64,000 nucleotides of DNA from Deroplatys truncata (taxonomy: Eukaryota; Arthropoda; Insecta; Mantodea; Mantidae). The notes under the pieces were generated by a model. That model had not been told where the DNA came from and made no database searches. It was given only the letters and a program-made list of their open reading frames with translations. Position 1 is the stretch's first letter. Each line of letters opens with the position of its first letter. A program made the translations under genes and the position numbers. Of the stretch, positions 23,621-34,301 are shown one piece after another. The DNA lies in the NCBI GenBank assembly GCA_030765065.1, contig CM060987.1, positions 70,690,557 to 70,754,556 on the forward strand. The letters are read 5' to 3'.

Positions 23621-24105
23621 TGAACAAATTCCACAAATAAACTCATGTGTGACAGAATTAGGAGAGTAGTAAGACAGACAAGGAAAGAGAGGCAGATGAA
23701 ATTTTACAAAACAATGGCAGTTCCTGTACTTCGATATTCAAGTGAAACGTGGATCTTAAATACGAGAAAGCAGAAAAGAAAAATTGAATCTACAGAATTG
23801 AAATTTTTAAGATCGTTGCTGGATACTCTTTGTTGGATCGCAAATACAACCAGAAATAGGGGATGAATTGAAAATTTTTAAACTCATAGAAAGAATTAAC
23901 CAAAAAAAAAAAGGAAAACTGGAGACACCACGTTCAAAGTTTGAGTGAGAGAAGATTACCAAAAATATTAACAGAATACAGACCATTAGAGAAGCGGAAC
24001 ATAGGAAGACCAAGGCTTAGATGGAGAGACGAGTTTGATTAATGGGGACGGAACGGATCTTGAACAAGGACCATACCTTGAAGATGATGACGATAAATAA
24101 CAAAT
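23621..24105 (+). pseudogene. RTE-like LINE, C-terminal remnant of the reverse transcriptase ORF
   Basis: The translation has KFYKTMAVPVLRYSSETWIL, then KQKRKIESTELKFLRS, then after a frameshift a LLDRKYNQKIGDELKIF-like stretch, and finally KRNIGRPRLRWRDEF. This order (MAVP.L.YGSETW, then E.KFLR, then GRPR.RW) is the familiar C-terminal tail of RTE-clade retrotransposon proteins. The reverse transcriptase core and endonuclease are missing, so it is 5' truncated, as is usual for LINEs. The end, GATGATGACGATAAATAAC, resembles an RTE-type short-repeat 3' tail. An A-run near 23900 probably caused a frame slip. Confidence 0.75.
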
Positions 24106-24701
24106 TTAAAGATATTGTATTTTTTTTCTTATATATCCTACCGGCGCTAAAATTATCGTATGTCCCTATTATAATTATTATTATTATCGTGCGGGTTGGC
24201 ATCCCTGCATAGAATCTTGTTTCATGCTTCGTTATACGTAAACGTAAAAGCTTGCAAGCACGCCCCAAGCTTTCATGTTTATCTCTACGTCAAAGTTACG
24301 AAACTAGCCAATCAGAAAGCGATTCTCCATATACCTCATCTCATGATCATTTGCTTTCTCACATCAGATTTTCGTCTCATGATCTCACAAGATCATGGGT
24401 CAGGTGTCACTGGAATATCTATAAAAATCGCTGCAAAACAAATTGTGACAGCAGGTAGTGCTTTTTTGTGTGTTGAACGTCCATTAATCAGGTAGTTTAG
24501 GTCTTGTTCATTATAGATTAAACTTCAAAATGCGCAGTTCGAACATTAGAAAAGTAAATTATTCATTTAAATATTTAATGCCATGCCAATTCACCAAGCG
24601 CTTTATGCTTTAACAATTTGAAACACTTGTAACGGAGTACACAGTAAGGGTTTTGAATAATTGTCGTTTTTTGGGGAAAGCTAAATTTCCTATTAGTAGC
24701 A
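24106..24701. other. Unassigned DNA
   Basis: Short open frames near 24196-24495 have no recognisable domain. Confidence 0.5.
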
Positions 24702-25243
24702 CCGAGCAAGATGGCCCCGCGGTAACCTGTGAGGCTCGCATTCGGGAGGTCCCAGGTTCGATTCCCGTTGGGCCGGCCACTCTAACCATGGGTTTTTTCG
24801 CGGTTTCTCCGGTTCGGTAGGCGAGCGGTGGTGTGGTTCCTCTTCTACCACGAGTTTCCTGCCCATCATTTACTTTCCCTATAAATTCCTTTCGTCTATT
24901 TCAGGGCTGCAGGACCATGCGACGGCGGTTGTTATGTTGCGACAGAATAGTGGAATTTGCGCTCTGGAAAAACTTCTCCCTAGCGCTAGACGGCGATCCC
25001 TGGGAGCTCCTTTGTGGGAGCTGGTTCCCAGGGCTAGCCAGCGTCAGGATTGGAATCGTTGGGGACCCCGTCCTTGGTAGCGCATATCGTCCGGATCTGG
25101 TTACCCTTGGATCTTGCCTTCCTCCCAGTGGTCACGAAGGAAGCATAAAGGACCCTTTGTGGCCTACGTGTGGTGCTGCGCTCCAGTCACTGCAGGCCCC
25201 TCCTTCAGACTTCCCCTAATAAATAACAATAATAATAAATTAC
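24702..25243 (+). mobile_element. tRNA-derived SINE family S3, long copy
   Basis: The head reads CCGAGCAAGATGGCCCCGCG, then CTCGCATTCGGGAGGTCCCA and GGTTCGATTCCCG (B box). It is followed by GGCCGGCCAC, a GGGTTTTTTCGCGG block, a GC-rich body of about 350 bp and an (AAT)n tail near 25220-25240. The open frame across the body is an artefact of GC richness. Related heads lie at 16640-17130 and 45880-46105. Confidence 0.75.
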
Positions 25244-26484
25244 AGAAGGACATTTTGAAGACATGTAGGTAGACAACAAATAATGGAGATTCAGCCACGG
25301 TTTCAAATTGAGTTAAAATATCATACAGTCCCTTCCAGCGTTTTAATAAAATATTTGCTTCAGATGCTTCAGTTGGGATTGGCTGCACTGAGAATTCAGC
25401 TTTTAGAAGTCATTGAAGTTGTGGTTGTAACATCCAAAATTGTTAGTTATTAGATTTAGAATTTTTGACAAGCAAATAAGAACTAAGATTCAGTGGCGGC
25501 CAGAGCATGAACTCACTAACACTGCCAACACTGATTTACCTACTGGAAATTAGACATGGTCATTATTAGAGTGGTCTGACTCGTTGTGTTTCCCTAAAAC
25601 AAGCTCCAAATTTCCAAATAAGTGGATACGATTTATTATTACATTTAGCACCTACTAGGTGCTCTTGTCCACTTCTTCGCTAAGCTTTAATGAAGCCTTG
25701 CAGAAATTGCGAAGCTTGGAATATTTAAGTCTTCTTGGTTTACCGTCCCACCTTTGGGAAGCTCTGCAGGCAGAAGCGACTTCGCTGTTTTCTTTTAAAT
25801 ATGAATAAAGAGACATGATCGCACTTGTCAAAATGTAAAATAAAATACGATTTTGCGCACAAATGTCACAATGCAAAATATCATTAATTCCTTAATTAGC
25901 ACTGCAGTGACTCTTTTTGTATAACATAATGTTGTCACCTCTACATACACGTGCTGCCACATGGAACCGTGTAAGGTACTAATTGGCTCGGATATGTGCT
26001 ATCCTCTTACCCCTCGACAACCGCAAAGTCCATAAAGGAAGCACGGAGTTCTACTGCGCATGTCTGAGACGTGCTATTGTACTGCCGCCCAGACACGAAT
26101 CCATACGATAGTAATGTTACTTTCCAACTTCATTAGTTCTGGTAGTTATCGACATGCGTGTCTCTGCATTCTTCATTGGGAAGAATTATAATTGTATTCC
26201 TGTTACACGTTTGTTTGTGTTCGTGTGTGTGTGTGTGTGTGTGCGTGTGTGTTAATAATAATGTTTATATGTAATAAATTTTGAATTTTAATTAATTATG
26301 ATTTTTATTTAATTTATTAACGCACGGCTGCATCAGTTATATCTGGTACAGCAAGTATCTTTAACAAGGGTGGTACGGCTGTAGATATGAAAAACCATTT
26401 ACTTAAGTATTTACGTTTGGAGCTGAAAGATATTACATCTATATATGTGATAACGAACTGCAGTGTACAGAGAATTTCGCGTTA
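25244..26484. other. Unassigned DNA with a (TG)n run
   Basis: No gene recognised. A minus-strand open frame at 25655-25876 (73 residues) has no known motif. A (TG)n tract lies at about 26222-26252. Confidence 0.5.
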
Positions 26485-27290
26485 AAAAATCTGATGTGTT
26501 ACACTCACATGACTTTCTCTACTCTTGTACAAACTATTTTTACAAACGCTTATTCTCCATATGCTTCATGTTAATCGAGATATCGAGATGTCGATCTTAT
26601 TGCTAATTTTCTTGTAGATGCAAGGGGAATATGGTAGGTTTTAAGCGCTGGTTGCTATGTGACGCATTCCATTCTCTTTGCATGTCCAGAACATAAAAAA
26701 ATGAATAACGAATTTGAAAAAAGTATAGGTATTGGAAAATTTAAGGGAATAACAAGCAATAACTCGAAAATGGTGCACTCAACAAAAAAAAGTATATGAC
26801 ATAAATTGTGTATTTTAACGCGATCTACATTTTTTGCGTAGTAAAATTTTGTCTATCTCATGGTTTACCAGTTATGCAAAAGTCGTTCACAATAAAGAAT
26901 ACTTTTGGAGACATTCCCCGAAAATTCAAGATATACATTTTATTTGTCATAAACATATCTTAAACATATGATATTTTAATCAAAATCGTTGGAGCCATTT
27001 TTGAGAAAATTAAAATTTTCGAAAAATCTTCCATGTAAAGGGTAATCTGGGGTGGGGGGATTTTCTTGAAAACCTTCGTGTCGCATCCTTGGAAGACACT
27101 GAACCTAAATACCAAGTTTGGTGTTTATCCAACTGTTCCTTTCTGAGTTATGCTGTTCACAGACACACACACACACACATACACACACGGACATGTTTCC
27201 AAAAATCCTTTTTTTGGATTCAGGGTGTCTCAAAACATGTATTTCCGATGAAATCTCGGTATCGAATAGAGTAGTAGAGAAAGTAAAAAT
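26485..27290 (+). mobile_element. Repeat A, copy A6, full length (reference copy)
   Basis: AAAAAATCTGATGTGTTACA at the 5' end, ACTTTCTCTAC at 26512-26522, then the core blocks, a CA tract at about 27161-27187, and GTAGAGAAAGTAAAAAT at 27274-27290. About 806 bp with no long open frame. Subfamily 1. Confidence 0.85.
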
Positions 27291-27914
27291 GTATGAATCA
27301 CACAAATATATATCGCTGCGAATATATAACGAAATGTATTTTATGGTTCTAATAATTATCTGTTCCTAACTACATTTTTAAATCTCAAAATGTATCTTGT
27401 CCGCACTGCACTAATATTTCACATCTGCATACTCTGAGCTTCATCTACTGAACTAACTTGGCTTGGGTACGCTACCTCTTAGCGTGCACAGCTTAAAATT
27501 TTAAATTTAATCTCTCTATTTCCTGTTTGACTAAGCCTACCTTAGCAGAACATTTTAGTTTGACTTTGATTGGCTTTTTGCACCCACGTGACTATTTACA
27601 AACTTTTTGGGCGTTACACCAGTATTTTTCCATCGCCTTCTTAGCCTTCTTAGCTTTCTCTTATTGTTCAGCCAAGGTTACAACTTATTGTTAGCTACCC
27701 TCTGCTTCCACTTACGACACTGCTTGCTACAAAAACCAGCTTGCTTCTACCCTCATAGCTCCTACGTTTCTAATCTAACAAATACATTCACATAATACTT
27801 TACACATATATACAATAAATAAACATAATATAATGACTGTTATTTTTTCTATAATTAGAGTGATATCAGTTAAGGGATATAAAAATACTACCTCAACGTG
27901 ACATACATGAAATT
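27291..27914. other. Unassigned DNA
   Basis: Nothing supported. Confidence 0.5.
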
Positions 27915-28600
27915 AAAAATAAAATGGTGTGTTACATTCACACTTATATAAATGTCTACAAATTATTCTCATGAACGCTTGTGTTTCCCTTCATGTTAAT
28001 CGAGATAATCGTTTTCGGAAAACGTTTCATTACACATTTCGTTATAGGTACAAGGGACATACGGAAAACCGAAGTGTAAGTCAAATGTTTAAAAGCAGGT
28101 CGCTATATGCTGATCCTGTTATTCTATAACACATTCTTTCTACAGCATCGAAACAATGAGTAGTGAAGCACTTAAGAAAACGACGAAGTATTGAAAATTT
28201 CAAACCAATAACGGATATTTCGGAAATGACTAATGCCACAACAAAAGTTATTTGAAATAATTCGGCGAAGGTTCTACATTTTTGTATAGTAATTTTTGTC
28301 TATTTCTTAGTGCTCTACAAAGCTATACGAAATTCCTTATGAATCAGAAGACTTCAAAGGCTATTCTTAAAAAATTCAAGATACGCATTTGATTTAATAT
28401 AAAAATAGCTTAAATATATGGCATGATAATCAAAATTGTTCTAGCCATTTTTCAGAAAATAAAAAGCAACTAAACAGTTTCCATATAATAGATAGTTAAG
28501 GCTGAGGGTTTTGTTAAAAATCTGTGTGTCGCATCTTTGGAAAATACTGAAGTTAAACACCAAGTTTCGTTTTTGAGTCATGCTTAAACACACACATACA

Positions 28601-28675
<75 letters not shown>

Positions 28676-28830
28676 TCACACTCACACAAACACACACATG
28701 TTTTTCTAAAAATGCTCCCTTTGATTCAGGGGGCCTCAAAATATGTATTCTATTGAAAACTCTTAATCGAATTTTTCATAAAATAAAATAATTTCCCTAT
28801 TATCTGCTAAGTATATGGTAGAGAAGATAA
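27915..28830 (+). mobile_element. Repeat A, copy A7, with expanded CA tract
   Basis: All core blocks are present in order, from GTGTTACATTCACAC to ATGGTAGAGAAGATAA. The internal microsatellite at 28585-28697 has grown to over 100 bp of CA with CT and CACATA interruptions, at the position where other copies have 15-35 bp. Confidence 0.75.
28585..28697. repeat. Long (CA)n/(CT)n microsatellite
   Basis: Compound CA/CT tract. Both strands stay open over it, giving spurious cysteine- or threonine-rich frames. Confidence 0.95.
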
Positions 28831-30905
28831 CAGTCGTGTATAGAACCATAATATGTTTACCCCTCCCTTAAATAAAATTTAGGCGAGGTAAAATTAGGAA
28901 AACCAGCTACAAATCTGACGGGTTTGGAAACTTAGTCAATGATATCCTATCTGAATTCAAAAAATGAACTTGGTTGCACTGTTGTAAACGGAAGCCAACT
29001 TTAAAGTTTTGCATTTGAATTATTGAATGTAAAAGGGACCATGAGTGAAATCACTGCCTACAAATTCTTTAGAAAACTCTTAACCGTTCCATTAGACCTC
29101 GTCGCTTTACAGGCTGTCATTAACTGCTTTCCGAGACACGCAAACCAACGAAACCAAACAAAGGAAGGTTTTGTTTCTCAGCCTCGCATTAGCGTCCTTG
29201 AAGCAGCAGTCAGTCACTCACGCTGGTAATTTCTGGGTATGACCGCGTGCATTACTTCTTTTGTTCGGCGCTAAAAGCAGAGAGAGTGGATATGCCATAT
29301 ACAACCGTGGTGATGGATGACTTCGAACAAATTCCGTTCCTTTCCGCGCGCCATTAATTACGTCACGTAGTAGTAAAAGGAAATGAAGCTTTCTGGACAG
29401 CAAAACGTGATGCGCGTGTGTTGCTGTAAGTGCTTATCTTAGGCGGTGTCAACGCATTCTTTTGGACTAGGAGGTCTGACACCTGGCAGCAGCACTGCAT
29501 AGACTCAGTTAACTCTGTTCTTAAAATCCCGTTCATTTCAGTACCACTTTTTCCACTGCTTTGCCTGGCTACGGTATCTAAAAAAAGTACAGTAAAACCT
29601 CACTTAACTGAATTGCGTTTAACTGAAACGGCGGAGGAGGGGGGGGATAAGAAAGAAAGAAATTCGCGCTGGCAAAGTTCCTACGACAACGGCAATCTCT
29701 TTCTTCCCAACCCTAAATCCCAATACATGTACTGTGTTCCTCTCACGAGAATGTGTCTAAGGAATGTGTTGACAACAACAATTCTAGCGCTTACTAATTT
29801 CAACGTATCAACAAGGCTTAAGGTCTCTTAGAACACATATGCCCTTGTGCTAGCAATGCCGAATAGCCAGTTGCTTTATTTGCCTTCGTCAAGGTTTTAA
29901 CAACATTAGCAACTATTTCTTGAGATTGACTTGTAGAGTTCTTCCTTACTTACTGGGCATTGTAAATGACTTTATAAATCACTGGATAAAACTTACGCAC
30001 TGCTCCAAGTGAAACCGCCGGAACACTAAGGTTACGCGATGTTTTTAATGTAGATAGTAGATCTATTCATGACATCGTGAGGTGCCACGTGGCACTGTCC
30101 CTCCCTTGCTCTTCCGAGAGTAGAACACTCCGCAAACGTTTTCTCGTCAGAGGCCTACAGTACATGGTATTGTATGCAGTTAATCCTCGCCCCCACATTC
30201 CAAGAAATATTGTAGCCTAAATATAAAATGTTAACTGCTTGCACACGCAGTCAATGCGGAGGCCCACTGTTATTTTACTGCTGGTGTTCGTCAGTGTGGT
30301 TTATTTGTGTTTCAAGAGAAAAGAAATCGTATTGTAATAAGCACTGAACAGAACTCTACGCCGTTGGAAAGCTGGAAAATGGAAAATTGTTATGAGCGAC
30401 AGAATGGCAGCGGACGAGGGATTCAAAGTGTTAGAGTAAGAAAGACCACAAATTCATATTGAAATCTTAACAGGAAATATTGAATTACGGCACTATTAAT
30501 AACACAAAACCTTTGTTTTTAGGATGCTTCGCGCTTTGTAATAAAGAAGTGAATCAACGCCAACAGATATAATGCTTATTAAACAGCGGCATCATTTGCA
30601 AGCATTGCGAGAAAAAAGTTTTAAAAAGTAATTTTTAAGTAGGTACTGAAATGGATATTTTATTGTTGTACACAGTAATCGTTATTAAACATTACATGAA
30701 TTTGGAATAGAAATAGTTACTTCCTTTCGAAGCTTACAATCGGTGCCGACCTCCCGAAAGCTTTGGTCCATAGTCGCTAAGTTGTAAAATTGTAGAATCG
30801 ATGTTAAAACTGGGGAGTGAATGCCGAGGTTTGTGGAATATTCCATATACAGCATCACAAGTGTCGTTGCCATGACACCTCACAAACACACCAGTTTATG
30901 AAATG
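28831..30905. other. Unassigned DNA with a pogo-like terminus
   Basis: At 29588 a TA is followed by CAGTAAAACCTCACTTAACT, which resembles the terminal repeat of pogo/Tigger-type elements. No matching right end was seen, so this would be a solo or broken end. An open frame of 133 codons at 29430-29831 has no domain that I recognise. The remainder shows nothing. Confidence 0.4.
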
Positions 30906-31865
30906 ACGGAGAAAGAATAGCTGAATATTCAGCAAAACCTGAAAGTTGTATTGCGGAAACAAAAGAGAGTGGTGGAGGGGCAGAGACGTTTTCGTAGTGG
31001 GCTTCTTCAAACACACAGTTTACCGACTTTTCCAAAAAGTTGAACCGGGTTCTTTGTTACAGAAAAACCACTATGCCCTGCTAGTGTCCACACTCCCCAG
31101 AAATCGACGCTCGAAGTCCCGGCAAATCAACAAGGAGGGCTTCTGCTGCGTTGGGAATCTCTCGCCGGTCAATTCAAGCAATTCTTCATTCAGATCTGCA
31201 CGTATTCCAATATAAAATGACCGTAATGCATACACTTACGGAGAGAGACAGTGCGCGAAAATTACAGTATGCATTGTGAGCAGTGGAGGAGGTTGTACTT
31301 CACAGACGTGGACAACTTTCATCTCAACAACAGCACGTTTAATTCTGGCCGAGAGAACACTCTCTCACATTTCACAAAATATACTTTTGCGGCAAAAGTT
31401 AATGTGTAGGCAGCATTTCGAGCCACGAAATCATCGGTGCATTCTTCTTCGATGAAACGGTGAACAAAGACCGATGTAACGCCATATTGAAAAACCGATT
31501 TATTCCTCAACTCTTGGCAAAAGGTTTCTCCAAGAAAACGCGATAATTCATACAAGATGGAGCCCGCACACACACTACAAACACTGTTCTCGATTTCATG
31601 CACGAGACGTTTGATCTTCGTGTCATCGCAACGTTTACCTGATGATGGACAGCCTCACAGCCCGGACATGGATCCGTGCGATTTCGTTTCTGTGGGTATT
31701 CTTGAAGCAGGAAGTGTTCCAGATGAAACCAGAAAACATAATGCAGTTCAAAGCCCACACTGCGGAGTTGTGCTGTACACTATCTGAAGATTTGGTTACA
31801 AACGTAAGGATTCGCTCGTAAGACATGGTGAGAGAAGATGCCGATCATATTGAGAATGTTAATCA
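30906..31865 (+). pseudogene. Second Tc1/mariner (DUF4817-type) transposase, heavily decayed
   Basis: The translation, read across shifting frames, gives MTEKE at about 30906, then AALVSTLPRNRRSKSRQ-like helix-turn-helix sequence. Later come AAKVNVWAAF, FFDETVNKDR, then FIQDGARTHTTNTVLDFMHE (second catalytic Asp) with TFDLRVI. A SPDMDPCDF block matches SPDLNPCDFFLWG (third Asp), followed by VFQMKPENIMQ-like and VRNIRVRLQDMV-like C-terminal sequence. At least five frame changes and stops separate these. It is a different subfamily from the element at 14363-16221. Terminal repeats were not identified. Confidence 0.7.
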
Positions 31866-33990
31866 CTAGCGACATTTTTCTAACCTACAGAGAGTAATTC
31901 TGTACCATTGATGTACTATTTTAATACAAATAAATGTGTGTAATGTGTAAGACAAATTGTATGACATTTCGTAACGCCACCCCGTGCGTACCTGGTTGCA
32001 CCGCTGTTGATGAAGTTTCAGGCAAGTAATGATAAAAGCGGCTTCTTCTTCTTCTTCTTAATATATAAAGCATAGTGTTATACTAGTTCTCCATGGTTCT
32101 TCAGCGCATAGTAACAGCGAAACATTTTCTTAGAACTACAACCTCTTACTCATCTGTACTTTAGATAACAATTACTTTAATCTTGTTACTTTTCCATCTT
32201 TATGAGAATGATCAATAGATCCAGATATTTTAGGTTCTAAAGATACCTTTTATTATTCAAAGGTTGGGGTTAATAATGAATGCTTTAAATAAACAGAACG
32301 GAGTCGAAAGTTCTACTGTCCGCATTAATGTCACCAGAATATGCTGTATTTAATTGTATTAATACACTACTTCAAAAGTCACAGATACACTAACGAACGT
32401 ACCACAGATACTAGCACCTCCGCAGAGAGATAGCATTATGTCAGTGGGCGATATACACGGATGTGGTCGACTGTGTAGACATGTCTACTCTGGCCATTCA
32501 AAGATCAGCCCTGAGTGGGGTGAAGAGATCATATGTACGTAGAAGTATTCTGAGCACTGCTGAAGGTATACATATAGCAAGGTGTCTTATCAAACAGTGC
32601 TAAAGGCCGTCTACGGAAGGGAATTGAAGATAGCAGCCAATCACATATGTCACTTTGCTTTAGCAGAAGCAGAGTAGCCACATAAGGAAATGTCTATTCG
32701 ACAGGGGCAACTTGGGCAAGATAGCGAAATCTCTCTTTCATTGTACGAGTTATTTATGTACAATAAGACAATAATTATATTTAAATGTGACGGAAGTCTA
32801 AAATAAGGCTTGTTTCAAAATATAGGATGCAGTATACACTGCCTGCTCTTCCACTGGTTGTGTATATGCCAAACATTTATCGTGAATAATGAAACGTGGG
32901 TAGAAATAAGTATGATATATGATTGTTGCGCCTTGTTTTCAGGAATAGTCCTTGAACTTGCAGCATTATAACTGTTAATGTCGTTGGGAGCGACAGCTCT
33001 TACCGTTAACTTCACAACACAGAATAACAAACTCCAGCAAGACCATCACAGAAAATTACCTCATAAGCATAATTTTTACTACTACCCCATGTTAGAATTT
33101 CTATTTAAATTTGTTATATTTTATTCCATTTTTGTTAGTGTAATTTAAATAACTTTCGTAGTCCTAATGCACGGTTAAAATTCTATTTGAAAACAATTTT
33201 ACTGTCAAAAACACTTTAAGGGCTACTCTCGCATTAAAGCTGTTACTTTATCTAACCATTCATGGATAATGTAAGTTTTCTGATGTAGATCTTAATATTA
33301 CCCTTACCTACAAAACTAACTTAAACTAATAAATTTTGGGCAAATTTTAAACCTTAATATACCGGTTTCTTTCAGTGTATCTTCAGAAAGCAATGTTCAA
33401 GTTTCCCTTAAACCACTTGAAATGTATGCTTCTGTACTATTAAAATATAAAAAGAAGTATGACAAATGTTATTGGAAGATATTTAGAAACCTAGCAACGT
33501 ATCTACCCGAATGAATCATTTCTTCAATGGTGGATAGCTTAAATCCTTGCGACTAATTTTAGGTCTTTGTTTTTTAAAATATTATTTAAAATGAAGCTGA
33601 AACATTAAATCTATGTTTACCCCCACGACCATCGGTTACAGCAATTCTGAGTTCTCATCTTCCTGATCCGCTTGAACTCGCCGAAAAGTTCAACCTTATT
33701 AAGTAAGCTCTTTTGTATGTTTGAAAGATAGACATAAGATGAAATCTTACTTTTAAAGAGTGTTCATTAATAAAATATTTTAAGGTCACGGATTTGTACA
33801 TATTTCTGAGCTGCCATATTTCAAAGTTGGTCATTTTGATCTTATGGAATTCTTTGGCATTGTAGAATGCATACGCGATACTTGAAGTGGAGTTATCCAC
33901 TTATTATAAAATACCTAAAAGAAAGGCAAAATCGCAACTAACCCCAAGCATTCTGGCGATAAGGCCAATTAAGCTATCGTCGAGTTGAAG
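31866..33990. other. Unassigned AT-rich DNA
   Basis: A small (TTC)n tract lies at 32043-32058. No gene, terminus or RNA recognised in about 2.1 kb. Confidence 0.55.
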
Positions 33991-33995
33991 AGTTT

Positions 33996-34030
33996 AAGGG
34001 CGCTAAACTGCTAAGGTCATCAGCGCCCTT
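33996..34030 (-). other. 3'-terminal hairpin of the LINE
   Basis: AAGGGCGCT at 33996-34004 pairs with AGCGCCCTT at 34022-34030 across a 17-nt loop. The same motif, degenerate, ends the tail at 45510-45872. A stem-loop at the RNA 3' end is a known type of recognition signal for reverse transcriptases of this class. Confidence 0.75.
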
Positions 34031-34301
34031 ACAATGTATAAAATTTAAAGTCCAAAATATAAAAGACGGGTAAAAAAACTGCATAATTAAAAAATGAGAC
34101 ACAAACCCGCGATGTCCAAAAAGCTAAAAAAACAACAATACACCAATCCCAAAAACACACTAAAAGCATAGGCAATAAAAGAGTAAAACGTGTCAAGATC
34201 TGTAGAATGCGAGGGACATGAGCGCCTTATGTTCACTGGGGAGTAGAGTCCCCATTAAAACAGACATAATAAAATTAGAAAGCTAAAGGTCGCTCAACGC
34301 A

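Noticed and set aside
24833-25219. 128-residue ORF as a host gene
   Set aside because: It lies in the GC-rich body of SINE S3, has no domain and is not maintained in the related copies.
28441-28695. Cysteine/valine-rich frame
   Set aside because: It is generated by the (CA)n microsatellite.
29430-29831. 133-residue ORF
   Set aside because: It crosses a pogo-like terminus and a G-run, with no domain. Treated as chance.
31319-31758. Minus-strand ORFs of 83-94 residues
   Set aside because: They are antisense to the transposase motifs (FIQDGARTHT) that read on the plus strand.
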